Positions 23,017 through 34,982 of a DNA stretch of 64,000 nt are shown here, in pieces; within the stretch, counting starts at the first letter, position 1; each line of letters begins with the position of its first letter. Made by a program: the position numbers and the translations under genes. The notes under the pieces were generated by a model. That model was given only the letters and a program-made list of their open reading frames with translations. It did not search any database and was not told the DNA's origin. The stretch comes from Daphnia carinata (taxonomy: Eukaryota; Arthropoda; Branchiopoda; Diplostraca; Daphniidae): contig NC_081332.1 in the NCBI RefSeq assembly GCF_022539665.2, positions 1,261,773 to 1,325,772 on the forward strand. The letters run 5' to 3'.

Positions 23017-24785
23017 TTAAACGTTACTGTCGTCATCAAAGTTCTCTGGCGAAATCATCATGATACTTTTCAGTAGAAAATAAGCAACTTTTTCGTATGG
23101 ATTATCACTTTGATTGGAAACTGTCAAAGTCTTCTTGGGAGTGTTTGGATGTTGCTGGTGATGGTTGATAGGCAGACACAGTAGCTGATGATGATCTTGT
23201 TCGTCCTTCTCCGATTCTTTAGGACTTGACTGGGCAGCTGGCAAGCAAGACGGTGTCATTTCAATGGCGGGGTACACAATAGTCTTGATCGTTCCATCTT
23301 CCAGTGGCGATGAAAGTGGAACTAGACCGATCTGGTAATAGCTGTATTGCTCATTGGAACACCAACGTGCCTCTTCCGAAAACCCGTGAAATGCTCTACT
23401 AATTATTCCGAGACGCTCTTTCCCGGATGAGATGGCCGGAAAAACTGGAAGTTTATAAACCGGTTCCAAGTTGCCAATCAAATTTTGAATGCGTTCCATC
23501 AGCGGATCTGAGATGTAGTCAACTTTCAAGACGAATACTCTGGCTCGTTTTTCACAACTGGATGGAGGTCGAGACTCGATTTCCGCCATGTCGAACATTC
23601 CCATCTGGTGGCCTTTCAGCATCAAACAGATGGCGTCAATCTCACTGCGACGTTGGATCAGCCAATCTACCATATCTGATAGTAAAACACAATCAGAAAT
23701 AGTTTTGACGTCTTTTGAAACTTGGTCTTGGATACATTTCTTTGCAATAATGTTAAGGTCATATTGCATTATTTCGCTTTCAGCTGGTTCCAGTAATTCG
23801 ATGAACTGACATATCGCTCTTTCAAAAGGAGGAACTCGATTAAGAAATGGATGTTTTGCTATCCTGTGACTCTCCTTCATAATCCAGTGCCATTTCCTTT
23901 CAATTTTCAGTCTCTTATCAGTTAGTCTGTCCAGCACAATCCGAGTTTCAATTTGTTTAGGAATTTGGCGCCGTACGATGTAAATGGGACGCCACAATTT
24001 CGCAGGTTGATTATCTTCTTTGAAATTGATGACGTCCTTAAGAAATTCGCAAGACAGTCGAAACGAACTCTCTGTCGGTTGAACATCTTCTAGGCTGCTG
24101 AGTATTCGGCAAGACACTTTTTCTAATTCAATTGGCGGCTCGGTATTGATTGCCTTCGGTCCGATAATGCGATCGAAATAAGCTTTGGCCACCAGGTAAA
24201 TGTTTTCTTCAGCGCTGTCCTTTGTCTCTCGCCTCCAGTCGACAGGTCTTCGCATGGAACAAATCAGCTCGGCTCCGTAGACAACCTGTTCGACCAAATG
24301 CGTGGCCCATCCACCGCTGTCTAGTTGATAGTTGTATATTTTGGAGTTGAAAAAATGTTGATCGAGTGTTTCAGTCCGACGGATGACACGGAAGAAGACA
24401 GTGACTAGCGCCTCATTTTCGTCGCCTTCTGACGGACTAGCTTTCAGAAAATCGGCGAACCAAAGAAGATTCAAATCGACAGACCCTTGTTCGATGCTCT
24501 CCCTTAAATGCGAGTTGATGCCAAGCAAAGAAGGTTTGAATTTGGCAGGTTGATTAAAGAAAAAGTACCGTTCCGTTTCGGGAATTAATTTGTGCTCGAT
24601 GCGTATGCACTCGCCCGGTACTAAAATACTACCTAATCGATTTAAAGATAATTAGAAATTAATGAAGTAGTTAATTTATTTTAAAACATCTTACTTTTCA
24701 AGATAGTGTCTGTATAATAGTTGTACAAATCTCCAACTAGTACGTCACGTCCTAGTGCCGAAACCGATATCCGACTGCAATCCAT
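23017..24785 (-). CDS. Stonustoxin/neoverrucotoxin-family (SNTX-like) protein
   Basis: Two exons (24695-24785 and 23017-24632) join in phase to 568 codons plus stop. The N terminus has the family signature (ALGR, then LGDLY-type region and a short stretch ending in PG), and residues near 120-150 contain the WATHLVEQVVYGAEL region typical of the N-terminal MACPF-like fold of this family. The C-terminal half is mostly helical, with a conserved aromatic end (SYYQIGL, VYPAIEM). No signal peptide is visible. The family was first described as fish venom cytolysins, but non-venomous animals carry homologues with unknown, probably non-toxic intracellular roles. The fish B30.2/SPRY tail is not seen here. 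Function in this animal is unknown; toxicity should not be assumed. Confidence 0.7.
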
Positions 24786-26040
24786 TAGCGAAACGCTGCG
24801 TTTTTTATTGGTCTCGCGAACGTAACCAAAAGGTCAATGGAAACGAATCACTTCACAGGTCATTACGCAATGAATTCTGTTCCATTCTGCAGGCTGTAAT
24901 TACCTAAAAAAAAAATAAATAGCCGATGTTGCACGTCAATTGTTTGAACTCAATTGCCAAACAACAACAAAATAAAGCACTTGAGTAATGTCTGACACTG
25001 CGACAGCCAGCACTGTAGCGAATGAAATCCACAGACAAACTGAATAAGAAAAGATGAAACAAAGCCCCAAAGGGAACAAGTTGTTTTGTAAAAACAACAA
25101 CACAAAAAAAGGCTATGATCCAACAATATTCGACGACCCGACAATGCCAGTTTTCTTTGGGATTGCCAAACGTACATAAGGAAGAACTGGACAAGAAAGG
25201 ATGACCTAAACAGGAATCCCGATTGTATTCGATTACGTGGCTTGAAAAAAAAAACATTAGAATTTTATTCTCATTGCAAGAGCTAGGTTATTCCCTTAAT
25301 AAAAAAAAATGTCAACCAGTGAAGCTCGAACCGGTCCTTTTTTTTTTATAATTGCGCTGTTTTTAATTCCGTAGAAAGCGTGTGAAATGGTGTGGAGCGT
25401 GATATGGTTAGACAGCTCTTCTTGCATATTGTGATGCGCTGTCATTCTTCAAGGATATGTAGCGGTGGCTTAGTTGTCAACCTCATCCCGATTCTTATCT
25501 ACAAGCAACAAGTTCCCTACAAACAATTTGGCTCATACTTGTACGTTTTTCGAAGCACGTACAAGTCAACCGATTTTGTTTTTTCCCCTTTACCACGAGT
25601 AAAAAGTAACCCGAATTCTTTTTCAAACCTGCTACCAAATTGGGGAAAATGACGAAAAGGAATGGGGTGCGGTTCTACACGAAGATATGTTCGTTGTTGT
25701 GGGGCAAAGATAAATATCTAGATCTATTGGGATGTGATACTAGTCACTTGATGTAGCATTTTGGCATTTTTCTTTGCATCGGCATCCTGACCGTTGTTTT
25801 TACTTGATCGTTCTACTGTAGGAGCCAACCATTTGAAATGGTTCATTTGCACAGCAAAAATTATTCGAAAACCGGTTGTGCCGAGCTTCAAAAACCGTCT
25901 CTGGGGCAGAAGATTACCCAACAGTTTCAAGTACCACGAACACATTTTACGAAATGATAAAATATGAATAATGGTTGGCCTGAAGAACAATGCCGACAAG
26001 CCACTAAATCATAACTAGAATTCTACACCTATTCAATAAA
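24786..26040. other. Intergenic, no gene supported
   Basis: AT-rich sequence upstream of the SNTX-like gene with short random open frames on both strands (for example 24904-25257 -, 25392-25652 +, 25724-25999 -). No splice-consistent coding structure or repeat was found. The proximal promoter of the SNTX-like gene should lie in the first few hundred bases. Confidence 0.4.
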
Positions 26041-26059
26041 TCGGAAGGTACCTTGTTTT

Positions 26060-29000
26060 TCTCCTCGATTCCGTCTTGTGCGTTCGTTGGTGACGTCCAC
26101 ACCTGTATGCACTCGAGTTTCTATGCTACTTGAAATGGTCCATCTAAAAACAAGTGTCCAAATTAACTCTATTTTCATTGTGGTTTATCCTTTTTTTTAA
26201 ACCCACCTTTTGACAACGCCCCGGATGATCAAGTCCTCGTTGAATTGATCTCATTAAAACCGGAAGAACATCAATGCTACGACAACGTGGGTAGGAAATC
26301 TGGTTTGTGAATGTAGTGAATTAGTTGCAAAAGAAAACTCAAGTTTTGTTTATGTACCTTGTTCAAGTCGTGCCAGACCTCGTGCCGTTTTCAATTCGCA
26401 GCAGAGTTTTCCATGATCACATCGTTGACAGGCTAGGAGAAAACTTTTATGACTGATTCACAAGGTATTGTATAGATTATCTCACTCTTTCAAGTTCGAT
26501 CGAATAAAATATGTGTCGATATCCTTGTTGCTCCCGTCGCATTCGACACAGTTGCAGGACGTCCACATGTGAGCAAACTGGTTCCCGAAATGGTATGGAT
26601 ATTGGGTGTGGAACCATCATCTCCCGGAACGGAACCCAATAAGATAAATGAGGGACTCGCTCCGGCAGCTGTATAATTTTCTTATCGTTCAGTCATCGTG
26701 TCAATGATGGCAAGAAAAAAAGGTTCCAACTTTCAAAGGAAAAAGACAAATTTAGTTGTACTTTAATCAACTGGGGTGTCGTGTTCGTTATGTTAATTCA
26801 CTGATTGAACACACATTTCCCTTTGGTATTATCTGCATATTAAATCGAGGGCGTCCAAAAAGGAGGGTGGAAAAAAACCAAGTTACATTTTAATTTTGAT
26901 GTCACAGCATAGAATGGCTGTACCTTTTTACAATCACGATTGCTACTTAGAACACGAAAAAATTTGTTACAGCGCTTTGAACAACAACTCCTTATTCGAA
27001 AACGTTCACATTCCATATTATATGTGATGCAATTGCAGTGCTTGGCAAAATATAATATTATTTCTTTGAACTGTTGTTTAATAAACCCTTGGCGGAAAAA
27101 TCGTTAGTTATACCGAAAATGGCGCGAAGATGTACAGTTGACAAGTAACAAATAAACTGGTGAGACAAATCGACCGGTTTATGTCGTGGACAGCAATTGA
27201 ACCATTTCTTGAACAGATGTGTACATTAATCAAGTACCAAAATACCTGTTTATATGGTAGCTTCAATCCTGTAGATAATTTCGGCCGTTTGTATCAAAAT
27301 TGCTCAATTACTGTCACGAGAAAAATCGTGTCAAAGATACCGTTCGCTGACCTAGACATTTTTGCCAATAGTTTCAACATAAATTTTTTGTGGGATTGGC
27401 TATTTACTTGCTATCATACCATTGATCATGCCCATCATACATTTTTGTGGTAGCAATGAAAAAAAAACTTGGGTAATGCTAGTACACATCCAAACAACTA
27501 TCAGCAACCATCGAAGAAACACCAAATTACCCACTTGCCAATCACTAGCAGGAAATGTGAAATTGTTCCAAATAACCCATTCCTGATCAAAACAAAGAAT
27601 ACACATTTTCTGTTCGAAATAGCTGGAAACACTTGCCTGCAAAAGTATTACTACCCTCCCTCTGCGAAGCTGATCTACTGGTAAGGACTGTCCCATTAAA
27701 GGCTATTATTTGAGAATGCTGAAGAAGAACTGATTTGTCTCATGGTAGATAATTGGAGATCTCAGGAAAATGTAACTGTTAATTAGGAGAAACGAAAACA
27801 CTAATGAGAAAAAAAAAAGAACACGCGACTTTTCGTCTGTGAAAACGTTCTCCCAAAATTGTCTATTACCTTACTGTTTTGGTTCTGCTCACCACTAGGA
27901 AGGAACAAAATTCCAGAAATTGCACTAATTTAAAAAAAGCGATAATGAAGCTTACTATTGATAACGTCGATATCATTGTTCGAGAAGTGTACATAACCAG
28001 CACAAGCAAAATGGGTGGAGGCCAACTGGCTCTTCAAATTGTTCATGGTCATTAAGTGCCAGCTAGTGGCAAAGGTCAACATTTTCTAGAAAATTCGGCG
28101 ATATGCAGCCGTACACGAGGTCAAGCAAAAAGTAGGGCATTATAGTTTATCATGCAACTGTTGGGTGTTACACCAAAATGTATTTATTTTGATCCTATTA
28201 TGGTAGTAAATCGATTGGAAAACTTGTTGAGCAATTTCCTAGGTCGTTATGGGCATTCAATAATTATGATGCCAGTGTGTGGGCATTGAGAAACTGTTTG
28301 GCCCAATATTAATGCATCAGTTGAGACCTGCTGTATGTTGGCTTTCCTAACGCCCGAGATGGCCATAAAGGTATACCTGGAGTAAAAGACTCGCTGTTCA
28401 TTATGCAAGCACTGCAAGAAACAAATGGAACTGTCAAAAGAGCTGTACGATTGAAATAAGTAACGGGTTTTCGTGCCGGTCATTTAAGATAGGACTTTAA
28501 AAAGCCTGAACAGATGGGACGTTTCACTAGAATGATGACAGTCTACGTCAACAACTAAAGGTCCATCGCATCATTCCTGGTACTCCCTCTCAGACAACTT
28601 AAGATTTGTCACTGAAAATCTGAACGATCGATGGCATACAGAAAAATTAAGGCGAACGGAAACAACTGTAAACGCCTAGAGTGATTTTGAAGTTCCCTGG
28701 AAAAGCAATAGTATAAATAAATAGCTGTGCCAAAGGAAATTGATTGGTAAGATATCACATGGATATTATTAGAATTAAAGCAAGTCTTTTGGGTTTTTTT
28801 TTTTTTTTTAGATCGCATTGGTGGCTGGCTTGACATACGATTCGTCTTTGTCGACCGGTTTTTATCTAAACGTCGTCGTTACAAGCCAAGGTGAACTGGC
28901 TATCTCAATTGCTCTTGAGTTTGATCACCAATTTAAATTACCAGTTGGAGGTAGTTCCAAAAGGTCACAAAATGATAAAAAGAAAAATTAAGGCATAACA

Positions 29001-29690
29001 ATTTGACAGAGCTATAACCACTGTTTTGTTAACCCACAGCATCTAATAAGAATTTGGATCCTCAAAAGAAAAATATACCTCATTTGAAAAGCGTTTGGTG
29101 GCTGAAAAACTAATTGTGTTTCAATTTTCTTCTGGTGCCAGGCATCAAGCTTTTGCCTCTTTGAATCTTCTCATCTTTATTCTCCTCTTACATTGGTTTG
29201 TATGCCAACAAATGACATCTCGTTGTCATATTGGTCATATCTTTTGGGCTGTTGGCTTAGTAGGCATGCAACACGGCGTGATTCATACAACAATGTAGAA
29301 ATAGAAAATCCAATCCTGGATCAATGCTATTTGGACAACAACACGCACATCGACTTAGCAAGAAAGTACATTGCCGCAAATGGACTCTGGTCCTCTTTTT
29401 TAGCTATGAAACTCAAGGTGGGACAATCGTTTCAATTTGGAAAACATCAGTGATAAATATATTGGTTTTAACAGGTTGCAAGCCATCAGGTAGGATTAGC
29501 CATTCTTGTTTTTCTTGATGCCATCAGCAACCGGATTTCATTCGCTACGACGTCACCAACGTAGAAGCAGGCCATACATCTTTGACCATTGACGATATCC
29601 CATTATTCGGAGAATCGGAGAAAACAAAAAGGGCTGACAGATCCGACCGTTGGGTTTACTGTAACAACAATTAAAACGAAACCAGCGACA
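26060..29690 (+). pseudogene. Series of coding-like segments, probably a decayed gene or genes
   Basis: Several short plus-strand segments look protein-like although none begins with a usable ATG. Examples: 26067-26160 (RFRLVRSLVTSTPVC), 26213-26290 (PDDQVLVELISLKPEEHQC), about 26352-26458 (VQVVPDLVPFSIRSR, ends TGA), about 26493-26686 (ICVDILVAPVAFDT, ends TAA), about 27958-28054 (REVYITSTSKMGGGQLALQI), about 28336-28461 (GIPGVKDSLFIMQALQ), 28812-28991 after a T-rich acceptor (SLSTGFYLNVVVTSQGELAI) and about 29525-29674 (IRYDVTNVEAGHTSLTIDD). Two segments share a G(Q/E)LAxxI motif, as in tandem beta-sandwich domains. Each ends in an in-frame stop or lacks a clean splice partner, so decay of a large extracellular-type protein gene is likely. 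Family not identified. Confidence 0.35.
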
Positions 29691-30378
29691 ACAGTTGGAA
29701 CGTTAAGGCACGGGAGATTGTTAATCAGCTAACAACCAGTTGAGTTCGACGTGGGCCAAAATAGTGCGTCAGGTGAGCAGAATATTAATGTTGTTTCACT
29801 GGAATCTATAGGTCAGTGATAAGGAATGCTACGAGCTGGACAGAGAATTACCTGGAATACTGGATGATCGGAGTTTGGCTAGCGAACTTGTGCTCTAATT
29901 TAAGTTTATAGCATAGCAGGTAGGATGAAACACAAGAATAGTGTGATTTGTGGCCAGATTTTGCAATGATAAAGACTACATTTCGTGGAAGTCGTTTAAT
30001 GATACTCGTTTGTCATTGTCGCACACATTCTAATTAGCTTTTCCAGCGTATTTCATCTTAAGTACTTCCCCGCGACGTAAGAGCAGATGAAACTTTTAAA
30101 ATTCTTAGCAATGAGGTGCCATTTGTTAACGACGTTTACGTGCCCATGACTACCTACACATAGTATCCCTTTTTAAGTTGTGAAACGACGCCCCCACGTT
30201 AACAGAGTGCTGGATTGAGACAAATTGAGAGAACGGGTTTTTATCTTTTAATTGGCAAGTTTCAAACGAGTGCATGTCGTTGTTCGTGCGCCCAGGCATT
30301 CACGTTAAAGCTTATTGAAACTGCACAACTAGTGGAAACTTGGATGGATTTGGAAGATGGGAAAAGGAATGCAAATCA

Positions 30379-30398
30379 GGGGGGGGGGGGGGGGGGGG
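30379..30398. repeat. G20 homopolymer
   Basis: Twenty consecutive G residues on the plus strand, inside an open frame that would read poly-Gly. The exact length in the genome is uncertain because such tracts are hard to sequence. It may form a G-quadruplex. Confidence 0.8.
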
Positions 30399-30859
30399 CT
30401 GAAAGCTCAGAAGATTCAGAAATAGAACCAAATGTAAAAATCACTCACACAAATCTGATGATGCAGAGCAGCCGTTGGTGATAGGACACTGATCGATCGA
30501 AGAGTATAAGTAAATCTTAAATTAGATAGAGCCACCATAAATGAGCCGTAAATAGAACTTACTTTCGTTTCTAGTAAAAGGCGCAGGTGTGGCGGAGTTG
30601 AGCGCTAAATGCATATTGATCCAAAGCAGATATAAAACTGAGTTACGCATCGTGTTGTACAACAGTCTGGAAGACGACGATCTTACTGGAGAATACCACT
30701 GGAAGCTTCAACTGTCTCAGCTCCTCTTCACTATACGAAAAGTAAGTTTAGTATTAAACATCGTACCATCTTATTGGGACGGAATTTAACTACATCTTAA
30801 TAATTTGGAGGTATAACCAATTTTTTAGAAACCGAAATACCTGTGGCAAGAACAATAAA

Positions 30860-31177
30860 ATGGACGAGAGCACCAATAGAACTCGAGGAGATCTTGTTTG
30901 CTCCATTGCGGCTGAAGATGCTCAGAATGTTGCCCGATTGTGTGTTCTTTTACTTCTGGTTATAACTGTATTTGTCATCTTTGTAAAAGCTTTAAGGCAA
31001 TTGTTTCAAGTGACGGCTACTCCTTACAGAAAGTTCGATAGTAACGCACTCTGCATTTTGGTTTTCGGGTTGGCCTTTTTTCTTTTCGTGATTGTTGTGG
31101 ATTGGACTAGCATTAACACTTGTGGGGGTTTACGCACAAACCATACCACTAACCTTCATTCAAACGTTGTTGCTTGA
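30860..31177 (+). CDS. Putative two-pass membrane protein or receptor/channel fragment
   Basis: A 105-codon frame with ATG at 30860 and TGA at 31175-31177 encodes two clear hydrophobic helices, LCVLLLLVITVFVIFVKAL (residues about 33-51) and ALCILVFGLAFFLFVIVVDW (about 68-87), separated by a short polar loop with LRQLFQVTATPY. The pattern could be a fragment of a multi-pass channel such as a TRP protein, but no diagnostic motif is present. The region before it (30589-30789) is open but not recognisable. It may be another relic in this decayed interval. Confidence 0.3.
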   Translation: MDESTNRTRGDLVCSIAAEDAQNVARLCVLLLLVITVFVIFVKALRQLFQVTATPYRKFDSNALCILVFGLAFFLFVIVVDWTSINTCGGLRTNHTTNLHSNVVA

Positions 31178-31631
31178 ATGCGATGTGGAAACACATGATT
31201 GATTCTTCTACAAGCAACTTCAAGTTCAAGAATCCTGAAATGGAGAAAGACGTCTTAAGGCCACTGGAATAACATTTCACAATCATCACTCGCTGCTGTA
31301 GGGGTAAACCTGAAATTGCAACCTCGCTTGAGGGACACGTTGATATATTTGGAATTATATTATGTACCTGCTGATATTTATTACAAATTATGTGTGGCAT
31401 TTGTGATGACGCAGAGTTTGTTCTTGCAGAGAAAAAGAGCTCAGGTCAGTCGTTTATCTTTTCATCACGTTAGGTCTTCAAATTCCAAACGGATCTAAGG
31501 TATGAAAGTCCGTCGACAACTTTTTGCAGTGGCTATAAATATGTAAATCAGTAAGCAGATAAAACCTCAGTATACTAAAAGAATTTTTTACTTGCCGTTT
31601 AGGTTTAGCTAAACCGGTTTAAATACATGCG

Positions 31632-32690
31632 TTAGGAATGATAGCGATCCACCTTCCCGTACGAAACAACGGGATCGCCGTAGATAGAACGAACGAGATT
31701 CGTTAACAATTCCACGTGCTCAGGTGCAAAACTTTTATCTTTCATCAGACAGCCTTCTCCTTCTGCCATTATAACTGTTTCTAGGTCGACTGTTCGGCAA
31801 AAAACATTGTTTAAAAGAAAATAATCAAGAGCACAAAAAAAAGAAATAAATAAAATAGATTTTGCGAAATTTGTTTACCTTTCCCAGCTGTTGCACATTT
31901 TCATTGATGTCGAGTAAGCAATTGGAGCCACTCTCTACTAGTAACTCTGTCGAATGTGAAGTTTTGAAGGTTCTAAAATTCGATATTCACTTATGGGCAC
32001 TGTCCTCTGTTTGTTGACAGATGTGGAACCGGCAGAAAATCATGTCGGAATTTCATTTTTCACTGGTTCATTTTTATCGGCGATGGAAGTAAATTTTCAA
32101 ATCCAGTTTAGTTGTCCTTTTCGTTCCGCGGAACACAATCGTTCTAACGTGATTTTGTAATTTTACTTGGTTGGATAGTTTTACACGGCGCTGATGTATT
32201 ATGTATTTACCTCTAGTATGCACCCGTTATGTTTTCCTTTAGAAAAAAAAGCCGACTTTTCCACACTTGTGGGTTGGCTGACGTGAATATTGGTCTCTTT
32301 ATTATAGATAAATCAGTGTTGCACCACTCTTTACCAGATGTTCCGTTCGTACTAAATCAAGTTTTACACATTATTTAAATTTTTAAAGCGAAAACATTTT
32401 GGAACAGGAATACCTTAAACGGGTTCAACTCTAATCGGTGTAGTGGAGAATGCGGCCACAGCACATGGCGTAGCAGGAAATAAATTTGCTGAGACGAGAT
32501 TAGTCCCCATCCAAAGCAGCTGTACGAAATTTAATCAAAACGTTTCATTCATCGAATGAATCGGTCCTATTGAAAGGTCAAGCTTGATCAATGATAAAAA
32601 TGACACAAACGAAAAGAGAAACTACACACACAAAACTGTAAAATAAAAAGAATTAGTCAGGTGTACATACCGTTCATACTCGCCATAATT
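31632..32690 (-). CDS. Possible small unidentified gene (incomplete exon model)
   Basis: Three minus-strand pieces look coding. One near 32673-32690 begins ATG (MASMN) and has a GTATGT donor. One at about 31881-31947 reads LLVESGSNCLLDINENVQQL before a GTAAAC donor. One at 31632 to about 31787 reads VIMAEGEGCLMKDK, VELLTNLVRSIYGDP and VDRYHS, then TAA. The last two do not join in phase at the only visible sites, and a segment at about 32420-32512 reads openly but stops. A missed splice site or a small frameshift would explain this. Family not recognised. Confidence 0.3.
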
Positions 32691-32975
32691 TTATAGACCT
32701 TTTCTTCTGTATAATGCTATCACTTTCCCTATCGTTTGAACTCGACTACAATCAACGGCTGACGACTCGCGCACCATCGGAGATAGAACAAGAGACACTT
32801 CGAGCCGCTGGTGGTTTAAGCTGTTCACACTTCCGTGAAAATGGACAATGAAGACGAAATAACTTTCCCTCTCAGTTGAAACAATGCAGACTTACGTATT
32901 GAGAGTTAGTAAACCATTGTGTGCGTCATTCATTCTTCAGAAATTTGAATGTGTGCTGACAATGCATTCTGCAAG

Positions 32976-32983
32976 TATAAAAA
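32976..32983 (+). promoter_or_regulatory. TATA box with initiator for the Gly/His-rich gene
   Basis: TATAAAAA lies 32 nt upstream of an arthropod-type initiator TCAGT at 33008-33012, and about 90 nt upstream of the ATG at 33065. Spacing is canonical for a TATA-Inr core promoter. Confidence 0.75.
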
Positions 32984-33064
32984 CCAGCCGAATTCTGGAA
33001 TAAACCATCAGTACGACTTTGTCTGAAGAACACATCGTTCAGCAGCTACTAGAATCTATCCAAC

Positions 33065-33530
33065 ATGCACAGCAGCAAGGTAAAATCATGGCAGCTTCAA
33101 TCTGGAAATTCCCTTTTTTGCATTTTTCGTTTGCATACCGTCTAATTAGATTTCCGTCATTCTGGCCATTGTCCTGGCCATCTTTGGGGCTACTTCTATG
33201 GCCGGTCACCTAAGGAGTGGAGGATACGGTGGTAGTTTCGGCGGAGGACACGGGGGTAGCTTCGGCGGAGGACACGTTAGTGTAATTGGCGGTGGAATAG
33301 GAGGATATGGTGGAACACATGGTGGAGCACATGGTGGCGGGATCCATGGAGGACACGCCAGTAGCTTCGGAGGAGTACATGGCGGAGGACATGGCGCAGG
33401 ATACGGTGGAAGAACTGTTTCTGTAGTTGTCGTCAGAGGAACAGGTGGAGGTCATGGTGGGCACGCTGGAGGATATGGTGGCGGATTTGGCGGTGGTTTT
33501 GGCGGAGGCCATGGCTGCCCACACTGCTAA
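33065..33530 (+). CDS. Secreted Gly/His-rich protein
   Basis: Two exons (33065-33079 and 33150-33530) encode 131 residues. The tiny first exon gives MHSSK; exon 2 continues with a hydrophobic signal core (ISVILAIVLAIFGATSMA, likely cleavage after MA). The mature part is low-complexity: GGxHGG, GGSFGGGH and GGYGG repeats, ending GCPHC. Proteins of this composition in arthropods are cuticular, silk/cement-like or antimicrobial; the His content could bind metals. A 5-codon first exon followed by the signal core is a common design in cuticle-type genes and recurs in the 47-50 kb cluster. The AATAAA signal lies near 33595, 90 bp from the end of the convergent TRAPPC3. Confidence 0.8.
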
Positions 33531-33684
33531 CGGCTGAAAGTAATTTATTCCAAATTACTAGTTATTGGAAATCCGTCGCTGGCTGACTGGAAAAAATAAA
33601 CAAACTATCATTGAACAAGAATTCAGAGATTTTCTTTTATTACACGTTTGACATAAACCACACAACATGATGCTTGTAGGTGGC

Positions 33685-34360
33685 CTAGTCTTCTCCAGCT
33701 GGCATAGCATCCTCTAATTTTTTGACGAACTTGACTCGAAGTTCTGTAGTAGGGTCTCCTTTCAAAGAATCTTGAACAAACCAGCTGGTAACTTCCAGTT
33801 GAACCTAAAGCAGTCAGGTAGTATCTAAAGTTTGTACTGATGTGCTTAACATGTTACCATTTCACAGGCTCCCCTGATAATGCCACAAAAGAGATTGCAG
33901 TACTTCAAGCTAAGACAGCTGTCTGGTAACTCAACAAATTCTGTCATTGGGTTCTGATCAAATAATAGGGAAAACTCATCGCTGGCAGCGGACCAACTAG
34001 TCACAGTTGGGTTCACCCCTAGATACATCTTAAAAGCACTCTGGATTTTTTCGGCAGTGTCCCGCATGTCAGTACATCTGGCAGTAGATGTTCTAGCCAG
34101 AAAATCTTCAATTATTCGAACACCAATGTTGTAACCCATTCTGTCAAGCTGTCGGTTCACATCTTCGGCGTTTTCGTAATCTTTCAGTAGCTGACTTACC
34201 AGGGCTCCATAAGTAAGTGTAAATAATTCTGAATTCTTCATGATCGTTTTTGAACAAACAAAATTAAATTTAGATTAAAAATTGTGCCCAAAGAGCTCAA
34301 TGGAAATTATAAGCTTACGATCTTTTTGGAATCTGCTACCCTCGCTCCAGGTCTTGCCAT
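33685..34360 (-). CDS. TRAPPC3: TRAPP complex subunit 3 (Bet3)
   Basis: Three exons (34319-34360, 33858-34235, 33685-33804) give 179 codons plus stop. TRAPPC3 is a core subunit of the TRAPP tethering complexes that activate Rab1 and act in ER-Golgi and intra-Golgi traffic. The sequence shows ELFTLTYGALVSQL, KDYENAEDVNRQLD, MGYNIGVRIIEDFLAR and DEFSLLF, and ends EDAMPAGED. Cys68 (in TARC) is at the position of the palmitoylated Cys of mammalian BET3. Length is the same as human (180 aa). Exon 1 (MARPGARVADSKKI) matches the short basic family leader, supporting the start. Confidence 0.95.
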
Positions 34361-34558
34361 TATTTTTGAATAAATTAGTTGGAATGATAGTTTAAAATTT
34401 TTATGGTTTATGACAACCCGTTTCACCCTCCTAAATAAAAATCAGGCTTTTTTACATATCGCCATCTGACGGTCAGATTCGCAGATAATCCTCTAATGAC
34501 AAAGTTGGCATACTCTAACCATATAAAAACCGAGACCGAGCAACGTCCTAACGCGGTC

Positions 34559-34982
34559 GCATACTGGCGCGGTACTGCGAACCAGCGCTAGTACCGCGGG
34601 AAATTCACTCAAAAATCTCGAAAATTTGACACTCCTTGGAATTTTTTGAAAATTGCAGCATGTACTCAAAATTTAATGCTGATTCCGGGAAAATTTTATT
34701 TTTCTTCAGTAAATCAACCGTTTTGGAAATGCACCGAATATTTGTGGTGCCCCAAGCGCTGTAGCATACTGGCGCGCCAGCGCTTTCGCGCTTTGCGAAT
34801 ATTCGGTGTATTTAAAAAGTTTTTGACTTAATGAAAAAAAGAACAATTTTCCCGGCATCAGCGTTTCATTTTGAGTATAATCTGTGATATTCAACCAATT
34901 CCAGTTAGTGTCAAATTTTGCAGAATTTTGAGGGAAAATTCCCATGGTATTAGCGCTGGTTCGCGCAAGCGCGCCAGTACGC
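34559..34982. mobile_element. Fold-back (long hairpin) element, 424 bp
   Basis: The two halves, about 34559-34765 and 34775-34982, are imperfect reverse complements of each other over their whole length (about 75-80 per cent by eye). Shared words include CTGGCGCG, CGAACCAGCGCTA, AAAATTTGACACT, ACTCAAAAT, GGGAAAATT and CACCGAATATT, with a GC-rich apex containing GCGCGCCAGCGC. No coding capacity. Such single-hairpin elements are MITEs or fold-back elements, and if transcribed would make a long dsRNA. A CGCCATCTGACGG word lies just outside at 34460-34472. Confidence 0.75.

Noticed and set aside
25724-25999. 91-codon minus-strand frame
   Set aside because: No motif, and the plus strand over the same bases is equally open; treated as chance.
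33210-33524. Ser/Thr-rich minus-strand frame opposite the Gly/His-rich gene
   Set aside because: Low-complexity mirror of the Gly codons; no signal peptide or splice context.
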